DNA from: Bacteroidales bacterium MB20-C3-3
GTDB taxonomy: Bacteria > Bacteroidota > Bacteroidia > Bacteroidales > UBA932
DNA length: 64,000 nt
NCBI GenBank assembly: GCA_035609245.1
Contig: CP141202.1
Span: forward strand, 496,001 to 560,000
Direction: 5' to 3'
The notes under the pieces are model-generated. The model did not search any database and was not told the origin of the DNA. It worked only from the letters and a program-made list of their open reading frames with translations. Position 1 is the stretch's first letter; each line of letters begins with the position of its first letter. The position numbers and the translations under genes are program-made. Positions 26,451 through 34,761 of the stretch are shown here, in pieces.

Positions 26451-26618
26451 TTAATAATTACCGTATGGAGTAATGCTTTTTCCCTCCCATTTATCAAACG
26501 TTATGCCCATTGTGTTCGTGGGCTCGTGTCTGTTTAGTCTGACATATACATATAGCGATATGGCAAACATGAGTACAACAACCGCAAGACAGGTCCATTT
26601 AAACGCATCTCTTTTCAT
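26451..26618 (-). CDS. Small single-span membrane protein
   Basis: A 55-residue protein, MKRDAFKWTCLAVVVLMFAI at the start, with one predicted span at about residues 8-26 and a polar tail ending ITPYGNY. Its ATG lies one base after the TGA that ends the preceding alternative frame (26620-26622), and its stop is seven bases before the next gene, so it sits neatly in the leftward operon. Function unknown. Confidence 0.6.
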   Translation of the reverse strand: MKRDAFKWTCLAVVVLMFAISLYVYVRLNRHEPTNTMGITFDKWEGKSITPYGNY

Positions 26619-26619
26619 A

Positions 26620-26724
26620 TCATTTAGTCTTTAATAGTTCCTCTTTTCTCAACGGGGAGCCCCTGATGTTGAATTTAATCACATTGACGTCTATGTGCTC
26701 CAGCTTCAGGGGCTCATAGGTTAT
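26620..26724 (-). other. Open frame continuing the HTH gene in the -1 frame
   Basis: Directly after the HTH stop at 26721 an open frame without ATG runs in the -1 frame to a TGA at 26620-26622, encoding ITYEPLKLEHIDVNVIKF followed by NIRGSPLRKEELLKTK. It looks like real protein sequence and ends one base before the next ATG. It could be reached from the HTH gene by a -1 slip at the A7 run (26735-26741), by initiation at the overlapping ATA, or the A7 run could be a base short in the sequence. Confidence 0.5.
26657..26715. repeat. Perfect 10-bp inverted repeat with nested stem
   Basis: GAGCCCCTGA (26657-26666) and TCAGGGGCTC (26706-26715) are exact complements 39 bases apart. Between them CACAT...ATGTG can form an inner stem. 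The repeat lies within the -1 frame extension of the HTH gene. Confidence 0.6.
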
Positions 26725-27092
26725 GCGCTCTTCGCTTTTTTTGACACTTCAACAAGTGCCTCTATTGTCTTCTGTTGTGAAATAATCGTATCCGCCTGTC
26801 TCTGTATAAAAGTCAAGGCGTCTAGGTAGAGTTTTTGATAATTACTGTTTGTTTGATTTTCTTCTAACAATCTTTCGCCACGATCCATCCGCTCATAGGC
26901 TACCTCCTCGCTTTTCAATAGCTGTTCTGGAAGCGAAGTGTTTAATAGCTTCAAAAAATCATCAATCTCAATTAGGATTTTTTGATAACGGGACAGCGTG
27001 CGATTAACATTTGCGCGCTCTATTCCCATTTTTTGAGCGATTTCAGTTTTTGAAATCACTTTTTCTCTTAGGATCGCCTCAAAATTAATCAT
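26721..27092 (-). CDS. Helix-turn-helix phage regulator
   Basis: A 123-residue protein with an N-terminal HTH at about residues 12-40 (VISKTEIAQKMGIERANVNR) and a C-terminal coiled coil ending LVEVSKKAKSA. It is the first gene leftward from the divergent switch region, the position of a lysogeny repressor. Just before its stop lies a run of seven A bases forming the heptamer A AAA AAA. A -1 slip there would swap the last three residues for about 40 others. Repressor function is inferred from fold and position. Confidence 0.7.
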   Translation of the reverse strand: MINFEAILREKVISKTEIAQKMGIERANVNRTLSRYQKILIEIDDFLKLLNTSLPEQLLKSEEVAYERMDRGERLLEENQTNSNYQKLYLDALTFIQRQADTIISQQKTIEALVEVSKKAKSA

Positions 27093-27113
27093 CTCAATAT
27101 CTGTTTATTGCAC

Positions 27114-27214
27114 AAGTGTATCAGATCTTTTCACAAATATTAATCACTTTTTGATACATGGTATCTATTTTTGATATATATTTGTTCTTAGGTAATCAAA
27201 TATGATACACTTTG
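27114..27214. promoter_or_regulatory. Divergent operator/promoter region (lysogeny switch)
   Basis: The intergenic region holds AAGTGTATCA (27114-27123), its exact inverted copy TGATACACTT (27203-27212), and a central palindrome GATACATGGTATC (27153-27165). All share the GATAC/GTATC core. A rightward promoter candidate is TTTG at 27181 with TACACTTTG at 27206-27214 (one base longer than consensus). The outer operator overlaps that -7 box, which fits repression of the early operon. Confidence 0.65.
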
Positions 27215-27260
27215 TACATTTATTTTAATTACTGACAAATCTATATTAAAAAATTGATAT

Positions 27261-27461
27261 ATGCGCATAAAGAGGTCAAAAACTTTATCCGAAAACCTCC
27301 GCTCCCTCCCCTTAGATGAGTGGGTGGTCATAAAAGAACAGGATTACAAAATAAATTCTGTGAAAAATATTGTCACCCGATTACGCAGGGAGGGCGTTAA
27401 TCTTAAAACGAACCAGAGGGGGTGCATCGGATGTATTAAAGTTCAAAGGACGGAGGCGTAA
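27261..27461 (+). CDS. Small basic phage early protein
   Basis: A 66-residue basic protein (MRIKRSKTLSENLRSLPLDE start) with IVTRLRREGVNLKTNQRG in the second half, which looks like a recognition helix plus wing. It is the first gene of the rightward early operon, the position of a Cro- or excisionase-like regulator. No family assignment is secure. The next gene begins three bases later. Confidence 0.55.
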   Translation: MRIKRSKTLSENLRSLPLDEWVVIKEQDYKINSVKNIVTRLRREGVNLKTNQRGCIGCIKVQRTEA

Positions 27462-27463
27462 CC

Positions 27464-27790
27464 ATGGACAACAGCGAACTCCTATCTGCAATATTCAAGC
27501 TGCAAAAAGAAGCGACAAAAGTAGCCCTGGCAGAGGTGGGGCTTGTTTCTCCTGTTATTAACAAGAGTCAGGCGTGTGAAATATACACCAGGACACAAGT
27601 TGAGGAGTGGGCTGCTAAAGGGCTTCTTAAGGCAACAAATAAAAAGAAAGGAAGGAGCTCAACAATATACTATTCAAGAGAAGACTTAGTAAAACTATCC
27701 CTTGGGGTTGCTGAGCATATGAACGTTTCGCCAAGCGGGGCGAAGGGTACGCGCAGGAATAAGTTGACAAAGGGCCCTCGGGGAACATGA
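27464..27790 (+). CDS. Helix-turn-helix DNA-binding protein, excisionase/MerR-like
   Basis: A 108-residue protein. Residues about 38-85 read INKSQACEIYTRTQVEEWAAKG, LLKATNKKKGRSSTIYYSRE and DLVKLSLGV. This is the winged-helix pattern of MerR/excisionase-like domains, in which a helix pair is followed by a basic wing and a tyrosine-rich strand. It could be the phage excisionase or an early regulator. It is followed by a 113-base gap with a small hairpin. Confidence 0.6.
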   Translation: MDNSELLSAIFKLQKEATKVALAEVGLVSPVINKSQACEIYTRTQVEEWAAKGLLKATNKKKGRSSTIYYSREDLVKLSLGVAEHMNVSPSGAKGTRRNKLTKGPRGT

Positions 27791-27858
27791 TATCTCTTTG
27801 CAACAGAGTGGCGACTTAGCGTAAAGTTATTCAAAGCCATTCCCGCGAATCGCTGACA

Positions 27859-27874
27859 GCCCGGAAAGACGGGC
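27859..27874 (+). other. Small GC hairpin before the KilA-N gene
   Basis: GCCCG (27859-27863) and CGGGC (27870-27874) enclose GAAAGA and are followed by AATTTT. It may be a weak terminator or 5'-UTR structure for the antirepressor mRNA. Confidence 0.4.
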
Positions 27875-27903
27875 AATTTTGAAAACACTAAACACACAAC
27901 TAT

Positions 27904-28731
27904 ATGAATACACAATTAGACAGACCTGTTCTCTCAACTTTTGAATACCAAGGCCATTTGGTGTCATTTTCAAAGTTTGATAATGTTATGATCAACGCAA
28001 CTGAGATGGCAAAGGTGTTTGACAAAGAGCCAAAGTTTTGGTTGTTAAATAAATCTACATCGGAATTTCTCAACGAATTGGCCAAAGTAAGAAATCTAAC
28101 TTTGGAAAAATTAGTAGTAGTAACAAAAGGTGGTGTTAACTCCGGCACGTGGATGCAAGAGGATGTTGCTATTGAATTTGCGCGATGGCTTTCTCCGGCT
28201 TTTGCCATATGGTGCAATGATCGGATTAAAGAGCTCGGGAAGTATGGCCTAACTGCGACACCTGAAAGACTTGAGGAACTAATCAACAATCCTGACCTCC
28301 TCATTAAAATTGCAACCGAGTTGAAAAACGAGAGGGCAGAGAGAGAGCGTATTTCAAAAGTCAATGAGTCTCTTAACGCCACTATACAACATCAGGCTCC
28401 GAGGGTACTATTCGCCAGAGCGGTTGAAACATCACAAAGATCTATCCTCATTGGCGAGCTTGCCAAAATCTTGAAACAAAACGGAATTGAAATAGGTCAG
28501 AACAGGCTCTTCACAGAGCTGCGCAACACCGGTTATCTATGCAGAAAGGGAGACTACTACAATACGCCTACACAACAAGCAATGGAGTTAGGCTTATTTG
28601 AGATCAAGAAGACCTCTATTACAAAGCCGGATGGAACGACCCTGGTTACTACTACCACAAAAGTAACCGGTAAAGGGCAAATATACTTTGTCAATAAGTT
28701 CCTCAAAAGAAAACAACATCAAACTGCATAA
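27904..28731 (+). CDS. KilA-N / ANT domain antirepressor-like protein
   Basis: A 275-residue protein with an N-terminal KilA-N domain (about residues 20-118: MINATEMAKVFDKEPKFWLL in part, GTWMQEDVAIEFARWLSPAF, WCNDRIKELGKYG). A short coiled linker with ELKNERAERERISKV leads to a C-terminal ANT (KilA-C) domain at about 170-270 (ILIGELAKILKQNGIEIGQN, GYLCRKGDYYNTPTQQAMEL). Such proteins bind DNA and relieve repression in temperate phages. It stands early in the rightward operon, fitting control of induction. Confidence 0.9.
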   Translation: MNTQLDRPVLSTFEYQGHLVSFSKFDNVMINATEMAKVFDKEPKFWLLNKSTSEFLNELAKVRNLTLEKLVVVTKGGVNSGTWMQEDVAIEFARWLSPAFAIWCNDRIKELGKYGLTATPERLEELINNPDLLIKIATELKNERAERERISKVNESLNATIQHQAPRVLFARAVETSQRSILIGELAKILKQNGIEIGQNRLFTELRNTGYLCRKGDYYNTPTQQAMELGLFEIKKTSITKPDGTTLVTTTTKVTGKGQIYFVNKFLKRKQHQTA

Positions 28732-28733
28732 TC

Positions 28734-29012
28734 ATGACAGAACTTACATTAAATCAACAAGAAACGCTTATCTCAATAAGAGGGGATGTTATAAGCTCAA
28801 TCGAGGATCAACTTAACTGCGAAATAAGGCTACTGATGCTCACATTCTATCCTATATCAAGACAATACGGATGCTCTGTACTGCTTAAGGACAGAGTTTA
28901 CTTCGGCAAAGGGGAGAGTGTTGATGCAATGATTAATGACCTAATCAGGTCTAAGACAACAGAGGTATATATCCTCCCCTCAACGACAATTTTTGAGCGG
29001 CAAAGGGTATAA
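28734..29012 (+). CDS. Uncharacterised phage protein
   Basis: A 92-residue acidic protein (MTELTLNQQETLISIRGDVI start) two bases downstream of the antirepressor. It has a mixed alpha/beta pattern with CSVLLKDRVYFGKGESVDAM and no recognisable motif. Tight spacing on both sides and phage-like context support a real gene. Confidence 0.5.
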   Translation: MTELTLNQQETLISIRGDVISSIEDQLNCEIRLLMLTFYPISRQYGCSVLLKDRVYFGKGESVDAMINDLIRSKTTEVYILPSTTIFERQRV

Positions 29013-29057
29013 ACACAAGGGCCGCGAGTACACGACAAGCAGCCCTTTAACACAACT

Positions 29058-31025
29058 ATGAACACAGAACTAACTGCGAACACAGAACACAGCACAAATA
29101 TAGCAATTATGAAACAAATCAAACTACGATCACTTGAACTATTGAATTTCAAAGGAGGGACAATGAGTATTAACTTCAGTGAGACCACTACTATTGAGGG
29201 TGATAACGGAACTGGTAAGACAAGGGTATTTGACGCATTTACCTGGCTACTATTCGGCAAAAACTCAGCCGGAGACTCTGTTTTTGACATTAAGACACTT
29301 GATGAAAACAACGAACCAATACACAGGCTCACACACGAAGTGAAGGGGCTGCTTGATGTGGATGGAAAAGAGGTTGTCCTATGCAGATCCTACGCAGAGA
29401 ACTGGAAGAAGCCTCGCGGAAAAGAAGAATTGGTTATGGATGGTCACTCAACGACCTATTTTATCAACACAATTACCGTCTCTCAGGCGGAATATGAAAA
29501 GTTTGTCAGCGATATGTGCCTTGAATCTCAATTCAAGCTGTTGACTAATCCACTAGCCTTTAATTCTCTTTCTTGGGAAAAACAAAGAAGCGTGCTCTTT
29601 GATATGGCCGGGGGTGTTGATCCTAGAATGGTGCTAATAGGGAAGAATAGCTACCTGGACCTATTGGAGAGAATGGGAGATATGGAAGATAAGAGGTATC
29701 GTGAAATGCTAAGAAATAAAATCAGCAAGTGTAAAGAGACCCTAGAGAAGATAAATCCGGCCATAGAGGAGCTCAATCGTATGATGCCATCAGAGCTGAA
29801 TTGGGCATCACTTGAACAATTGGTTCAGGACAAAAAAAAGGATGTAGAGACAATTACCGCATCCCTCTCCTCTTATACAGAGAAAATGAATGTCAGGAAC
29901 CAGTCCATAATGGATAGGTCTAACAAGGTGTTAGAATTGAGGCAACAAATGGCAGAGATGGTGGCGATAGCTAAGAACAGAACGATGCAATCTTTCTACG
30001 AAGAGATGGATAAATGGACCAGATCGAAAGGGGAGCGCGATAAAGAGGCTATAAGAGCACAAGAATTAAAGCAGCAACAATCAAGCTTAGTTGCTATGAT
30101 TGATGAAAAGCAAAAAGCAATAGAAGCAAAGACCCAGGAATGGTATAAGGTTAATGATGTCAAAGTGATTATTGACAAATCCAAGTTCGCTTGCCAGTAT
30201 TGCGGGACTGAATTCACTCCGGATAAAATAATTTCAATTCAAGAAAAGGCTCTTGAGACATTTCAGCAAGAAAAAGCAATCAAACTAGAAAAGATCACAA
30301 AAGAAGGGAAAGCCCTAACTGCAGAAAGGGATGCCCTGAAAGAAAAGCTTGCAGCAATCGTATTAGAGCTAGGAGGGGTCAAACTCACTTCAGAGCTTCC
30401 TCCAAAGCCGGTGCAACCAGAGTTTGAATACACTCCTGACGATGTATACGCAAACCTTAAACAGAGAATTGAAGAATTATCAGCAGAAAACGACGAACAG
30501 ATAGACACTGAAGAACAGTCAATGCTCAAAAAAAGGCTAGAAGAGACAATCGCTCAAATACAGGATCTAAACAAGACCCTACAGGATAAGGGACTGATAA
30601 CTAAATATAAGTCTCGCATCAGGGAGTTAGAAGAGCAAGAAAAATCAATCAATCAGGAGTTATCAGGACATGAGGGAGAAGAGCAATTACTTCTTGAATA
30701 CTCAAAACTAATGATGGAAGCTGTTGAGAGCGCTGTATCATCTAAGTTTGAATTTGTCAAATTCAAGCTGTTCAATAAGCAAATCAACGGAGGAGAAACA
30801 CCTACTTGCCAAGCGATGGTAAATGGCGTCCCGTTTCAGTCGCTAAACAATGCAATGCGTATCAATGCAGGATTAGACATTATCAGAGCATTACAAAATC
30901 ACATAGGCATAGCAGCCCCCATCTTTATTGACAATAGGGAGTCTGTAGTTAAGATTACCCCTATGAATTGTCAGATCATCAACCTAGTAGTCAACAAGGA
31001 ATTTAAAACACTTAATATATCTTAA
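29058..31025 (+). CDS. SbcC/RecF-like AAA ATPase with zinc-hook motif
   Basis: A 655-residue ABC/SMC-type ATPase. The Walker A motif GDNGTGKT is at residues 48-55 after IKLRSLELLNFKG. Long coiled coils fill about residues 205-560, interrupted by CQYC (Cys379-Cys382) in a CxxC pattern like the Rad50/SbcC zinc hook. The C-terminal lobe ends ALQNHIGIAAPIFIDNRESV, a Walker B-like strand. It probably prepares DNA ends for the RecT annealase encoded next. An internal ATG at 29109 (MKQIKLRSL) is an alternative start; the ATG at 29058 has the ACAACTATGAA context seen before other phage genes. No partner SbcD nuclease is adjacent. Confidence 0.82.
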   Translation: MNTELTANTEHSTNIAIMKQIKLRSLELLNFKGGTMSINFSETTTIEGDNGTGKTRVFDAFTWLLFGKNSAGDSVFDIKTLDENNEPIHRLTHEVKGLLDVDGKEVVLCRSYAENWKKPRGKEELVMDGHSTTYFINTITVSQAEYEKFVSDMCLESQFKLLTNPLAFNSLSWEKQRSVLFDMAGGVDPRMVLIGKNSYLDLLERMGDMEDKRYREMLRNKISKCKETLEKINPAIEELNRMMPSELNWASLEQLVQDKKKDVETITASLSSYTEKMNVRNQSIMDRSNKVLELRQQMAEMVAIAKNRTMQSFYEEMDKWTRSKGERDKEAIRAQELKQQQSSLVAMIDEKQKAIEAKTQEWYKVNDVKVIIDKSKFACQYCGTEFTPDKIISIQEKALETFQQEKAIKLEKITKEGKALTAERDALKEKLAAIVLELGGVKLTSELPPKPVQPEFEYTPDDVYANLKQRIEELSAENDEQIDTEEQSMLKKRLEETIAQIQDLNKTLQDKGLITKYKSRIRELEEQEKSINQELSGHEGEEQLLLEYSKLMMEAVESAVSSKFEFVKFKLFNKQINGGETPTCQAMVNGVPFQSLNNAMRINAGLDIIRALQNHIGIAAPIFIDNRESVVKITPMNCQIINLVVNKEFKTLNIS

Positions 31026-31027
31026 TC

Positions 31028-31924
31028 ATGGCAGAAAACACACCAATAAAAAAAACACGCGCTGACATAATCAAAGAGGCTATGAGCGCACAATCTGTTC
31101 AAGAACAGTTTAAAAACGCTCTTGATAAAAACGCAGGACCGTTCACTGCTTCTCTCATTGATCTTTATGTGGGAGATAATAAATTACAGGCTTGCGACCC
31201 TAAGGCTGTTATCATGGAGGCCCTGAAGGCTGCTGTGCTAAAACTCCCTATAAATAAGGCTCTGGGATTTGCATATATAATTCCATTCAATATAAGCGTC
31301 AAAAATCCCGACAACACCTATACATCAGTCCCTACTCCAACCTTCATTGTGGGCTATAAAGGTTTAATACAACTAGCAATGAGAACCGGTCAGTACAAGC
31401 ACATCAACGCAGATGTTGTGTACGAGGGAGAACTTGGAGTGAAAAATAAACTCACCGGGGAAATTGACCTATCCGGAGAAGCCATATCAGACAAGATCAT
31501 TGGTTACTTCTGCTATTTTGAATTGCTGAATGGTTTCTCAAAGACCCTGTATATGCCGGTTGAAAAGATGGCCGCATATGCTAAGAAGTACGCCCCTACA
31601 ATTAAGTATAGCACAGATATCACTGTTGAAAAGCTCATAGCCCTTGGCACTTCGGGAGTTAGCGGCGGTTCGGTTGGATGGACCGGAGATTTTACCTCTA
31701 TGGCTTTAAAAACTGTCACTAGGAACCTGCTTTCAAAATATGGCTACCTCTCTATTGAGATGCAACAGGCTATTGTCGAGGATAGGGACTATGATTATGA
31801 AGACGAACCTCGTACTAACAGACTGAACGAAGCAGGGAGTAAGGTAATTAACACTAAAAGCATTGAGTATACAGAGGAGGGACAACCCACTCAGTCCGAA
31901 CCAGAAAAACCCAATTTTGGCTAA
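31028..31924 (+). CDS. recT: RecT family single-strand annealing protein
   Basis: A 298-residue RecT-family recombinase. The core covers about residues 45-215 with CDPKAVIMEALKAAVLKLPI, LGFAYIIPFNI, TFIVGYKGLIQLAMRTGQYK and DVVYEGE, all typical of RecT/Bet-like annealases. The C-terminal tail is acidic and disordered (DYDYEDEPRTN). It anneals complementary strands during phage recombination. It starts two bases after the SbcC-like ATPase, forming a recombination pair. Confidence 0.93.
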   Translation: MAENTPIKKTRADIIKEAMSAQSVQEQFKNALDKNAGPFTASLIDLYVGDNKLQACDPKAVIMEALKAAVLKLPINKALGFAYIIPFNISVKNPDNTYTSVPTPTFIVGYKGLIQLAMRTGQYKHINADVVYEGELGVKNKLTGEIDLSGEAISDKIIGYFCYFELLNGFSKTLYMPVEKMAAYAKKYAPTIKYSTDITVEKLIALGTSGVSGGSVGWTGDFTSMALKTVTRNLLSKYGYLSIEMQQAIVEDRDYDYEDEPRTNRLNEAGSKVINTKSIEYTEEGQPTQSEPEKPNFG

Positions 31925-31943
31925 TCAAAAAATACAAATACAC

Positions 31944-32114
31944 ATGAAGCGGAACGATCTTATAAATTTATTAATGACCCTGCCTGAGAATGTAGAAATA
32001 ATTCTTGCGGATGCGAGTCGCGAAGACAATGCTCCAATCGAAATAACAAGCGTTGAGGAGATTGAGTGCGAAAAAGAACCAGGATCCATAGGTGTAATCT
32101 TCTTTAACAACTAG
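31944..32114 (+). CDS. Small uncharacterised phage protein
   Basis: A 56-residue acidic protein (MKRNDLINLLMTLPENVEII start, ending GVIFFNN). The frame is open further upstream but that part lies within recT, so the ATG at 31944 is chosen. It sits between recT and the MBL-fold gene with short gaps. No function recognised. Confidence 0.55.
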   Translation: MKRNDLINLLMTLPENVEIILADASREDNAPIEITSVEEIECEKEPGSIGVIFFNN

Positions 32115-32117
32115 AAA

Positions 32118-32852
32118 ATGAAATTAAATATACTCGGTAGCTCGTCAGCCGGAAATTGCTACATACTTCAATCCGATTCAGAGGCTCTTATTATAGAGGT
32201 TGGCTTAAGAATGACCGATATAAAAAAGGTCATTGGCTTTAACCTAAATAAGGTTGCCGGGTGTATTGTTTCTCATCTTCATAACGATCATGCGAGAAGT
32301 GTTGAGGGCATGTTGAAGGCTGGAGTTGATGTATATGCGCATAGCTCTGTATTTGAAGCCAAGGGTATTGAGCATCGTAGAGCAAAAATAATTATCCCTG
32401 AGAAGGGATTTGCGGTTGGACAATTTAAGGTTTACCCATTCCCTGTTGCTCACGATGTTCCTACTCTTGGTTTTTTGATTAATCATAGTGAAACCGGTAA
32501 TATCCTTTTTTTAACCGACACGTTTACCTGTGACTATCAATTTACAGACCTGTCTCATATACTCATTGAGGCAAACTACTCAACAGATATACTTGATAAA
32601 AATATTGGTTCTGGGAGGACTAATAATGGCATGAAAAGAAGATTGCGCTACTCGCACATGGAGTTGCAGACAACAAAGAAGCTACTCTCTGCTCACGACC
32701 TATCTAATGTTAAAACCATAACTCTCATCCATCTCTCTAGTGACAATTCGGACGAGAAGAGATTCGTTGAAGAAGTAAGGGCATTAACAGGGATTGTGAC
32801 AAGAGCCGCATCATCAGGTTTAGAAATTGAATTACTCTCAAAACCTTTCTGA
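32118..32852 (+). CDS. MBL-fold metallohydrolase
   Basis: A 244-residue metallo-beta-lactamase-fold protein. It opens with LGSSSAGNCYIL and has the metal site HLHNDH at residues 53-58. Further ligands are probably His in PVAHDVPTLGF, Asp in FLTDTF and His in LIHLSSDN. The SSSAGNC opening is typical of the YycJ/WalJ-like branch, 5'-exonuclease relatives. Encoded next to recT, a nuclease role that produces single strands for RecT is plausible and would fill the gap of a missing dedicated exonuclease; this is inference. Confidence 0.85.
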   Translation: MKLNILGSSSAGNCYILQSDSEALIIEVGLRMTDIKKVIGFNLNKVAGCIVSHLHNDHARSVEGMLKAGVDVYAHSSVFEAKGIEHRRAKIIIPEKGFAVGQFKVYPFPVAHDVPTLGFLINHSETGNILFLTDTFTCDYQFTDLSHILIEANYSTDILDKNIGSGRTNNGMKRRLRYSHMELQTTKKLLSAHDLSNVKTITLIHLSSDNSDEKRFVEEVRALTGIVTRAASSGLEIELLSKPF

Positions 32853-32853
32853 T

Positions 32854-33240
32854 ATGATAACATCGTATGACGACCTACTGCAAGAGGCTCAGGCCCTGCA
32901 AGATTTTCTAGAGAGCGAAATCCCGGAGGATATCAACATTGTAGTTGAGAGAGGAAATCAGCTTTCATCATACCTGGCAAGAAGTGGGAAAATGACTGCA
33001 GACGCAAAATATTGGATGAACATCCATCAGAAGCAGTCAGCAGAGAGAGTAATTGACTTATTAAGGGAAGACCTGAAATTGTCCGCAACAGCTCAAAACA
33101 GCCTTGTAGAAGCCTATTCAGCAGACCAACGATACCTATACAACTGGACTGAGAGACTGAATAGGGCGTGCACCCATCAATTAGACTGGTGCAGAACACT
33201 TGTATCCAAGGCGAAGGCTGAATTACAAGCCGGAATATAG
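32854..33240 (+). CDS. Helical phage protein, unknown function
   Basis: About 128 residues from the ATG at 32854 (MITSYDDLLQEAQALQDFLE), one base after the MBL stop. Almost entirely helical, with a central KYWMNIHQKQSAERVIDLLR segment and a C-terminal WTERLNRACTHQLDWCRTLV. The pattern resembles small helical phage early proteins near recombination genes, but I cannot name a family. Confidence 0.55.
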   Translation: MITSYDDLLQEAQALQDFLESEIPEDINIVVERGNQLSSYLARSGKMTADAKYWMNIHQKQSAERVIDLLREDLKLSATAQNSLVEAYSADQRYLYNWTERLNRACTHQLDWCRTLVSKAKAELQAGI

Positions 33241-33289
33241 GCGATATATAAAACACTAACAATTAAATTAATTAAAACAAATTATTAAA

Positions 33290-33565
33290 ATGAAAAACGC
33301 AGAAACAACAAGAGAAAGCAATAGCACTAGGTTGATGGGAGGCCTTAGTGAAATGCTTGAGTGCGCATCGGTTATGGAGGATAAGCTCAGAGACGCTGTC
33401 GCAAGATTTGACAACGGATGTCTATCTCTTGCTCCCGGCGATCCAGAGGAGGCAAACTCTAATGCAACTGGGCTTTTCCCAGAGGCTCAGCGCATTATTT
33501 ACAGGACACGAAAAAGGCAGGACGAAGTACACCGGCTCATTAACATACTTCTAGAAATGTTGTAA
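33290..33565 (+). CDS. Uncharacterised helical phage protein
   Basis: A 91-residue protein (MKNAETTRESNSTRLMGGLS start) ending in a helix with QDEVHRLINILLEML. No family recognised. The next gene starts three bases downstream, and the context is consistent with one early operon. Confidence 0.5.
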   Translation: MKNAETTRESNSTRLMGGLSEMLECASVMEDKLRDAVARFDNGCLSLAPGDPEEANSNATGLFPEAQRIIYRTRKRQDEVHRLINILLEML

Positions 33566-33568
33566 GCT

Positions 33569-34000
33569 ATGATTGAAAAAGATCTTGCAAGGGGAGCGAA
33601 AAACCCTATTGAAGTCAAGCAGATGCTTGAGGCAAACTGCTCCGGAGTTGAGAGATACGGCTACCATCAGGACCTGACTCAGGAAGAACTTGACGATTGT
33701 CGCACACAGCTCTCAGATGTGGCAATTGAACTCTCTCGTCTTGAGGATGAGAAAAAGAGGATTACAGACGAGATTAAGGCGAAAATTAAGCCAATATCCG
33801 GAGAGTACGGAAGACTACTATCCCTCATTAAAGAAAAGTCAATTTTCAAAGAGGAGGAGTGCTTTAAGTTCTTATACGAAGACCAGAAGATAATTGCCTA
33901 TTACAACCAAGAAGGCAAGCTCGTGGGTCAAAGAAGAGCTAGAGCGGACGAATTACAAGGAAATATTTTCCGATTCAAGAAAGAAGGTACTAATGACTAA
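33569..34000 (+). CDS. Coiled-coil phage protein, unknown function
   Basis: A 143-residue charged protein. A coiled coil occupies about residues 45-95 (DVAIELSRLEDEKKRITDEI). The C-terminal part has KFLYEDQKIIAYYNQEGKLV and RARADELQGNIFRFKKE. Not assigned. It lies between two other uncharacterised early genes upstream of the replication module. Confidence 0.5.
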   Translation: MIEKDLARGAKNPIEVKQMLEANCSGVERYGYHQDLTQEELDDCRTQLSDVAIELSRLEDEKKRITDEIKAKIKPISGEYGRLLSLIKEKSIFKEEECFKFLYEDQKIIAYYNQEGKLVGQRRARADELQGNIFRFKKEGTND

Positions 34001-34012
34001 TTAATACTAACA

Positions 34013-34750
34013 ATGAACAACAATAACGAAAACAAATTTAACATCACACTAGCACCCGGCACAGAGAAGGCCGAGTTGATTATCAGGCAACTTGACGAGC
34101 CAAACGAGGTTCCGGTAAAAGCTCCTTTAGCACTATCTATAAGCGGAGTAATAGGTTCTGTAAAAACATTTCTTGAAACAAGAAAAATCCATGTTCCCAA
34201 GTCTCACATTCTTGTTGATCGGGAGAATATGACAATAACTCTCATTGTCAATGAGGACAACCACTACGAGAAATGTCAGATAGTTGGCAAGGTTGAGGTT
34301 CACCCATCTTTTCAAGCCTTTGGTATCAACACAGGCAAATCCTGGACTCCTGCTAAGCTAGGACTGTTCTGCAAGATGAACAGGGCTTTCTTCGCCAGTA
34401 AGGAAGATAACATGAGACTTGTAAAAGAACTCATGAACTTCAATGGCAAAGTCAACAGTAGTATTGAGACTTCTTTGAGAGAGAATGGTAGCAAGACAGA
34501 CAACTTTGAACAGGTTGTAGAATCCAACATACCAGCGGCCTTTACTCTTAAAGTTCCCATTATCAAGGGCGGATCCGTTGAGACTCTTGAAATAGAGACT
34601 TTCGCAGATATTGATGGTCGGGATGTGTCATTCACACTTCTATCTCCAGGTGCTAATCAGGCAATAGAGGAAATCAGAAATGAGGTAATTGACCAGGAAC
34701 TTGCGGGAATAAGAGCCCTCAACCTCGGGATTACAATCATTGAAGTATAA
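34013..34750 (+). CDS. Uncharacterised phage early protein
   Basis: A 245-residue protein beginning MNNNNENKFNITLAPGTEKA. Predicted alpha/beta with MTITLIVNEDNHYEKCQIVG, FQAFGINTGKSWTPAKLGLF and a beta-rich C-terminal half (AAFTLKVPIIKGGSVETLEI). The position in the recombination/replication block suggests a DNA metabolism role, but no motif supports a specific function. A hairpin follows before the replication gene. Confidence 0.55.
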   Translation: MNNNNENKFNITLAPGTEKAELIIRQLDEPNEVPVKAPLALSISGVIGSVKTFLETRKIHVPKSHILVDRENMTITLIVNEDNHYEKCQIVGKVEVHPSFQAFGINTGKSWTPAKLGLFCKMNRAFFASKEDNMRLVKELMNFNGKVNSSIETSLRENGSKTDNFEQVVESNIPAAFTLKVPIIKGGSVETLEIETFADIDGRDVSFTLLSPGANQAIEEIRNEVIDQELAGIRALNLGITIIEV

Positions 34751-34761
34751 ACAACAACAAA

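Noticed and set aside
27791-27903. Possible riboswitch in the gap before the KilA-N gene
   Set aside because: Only one short GC hairpin is visible and nothing matches a known riboswitch core, so it is listed as a plain hairpin.
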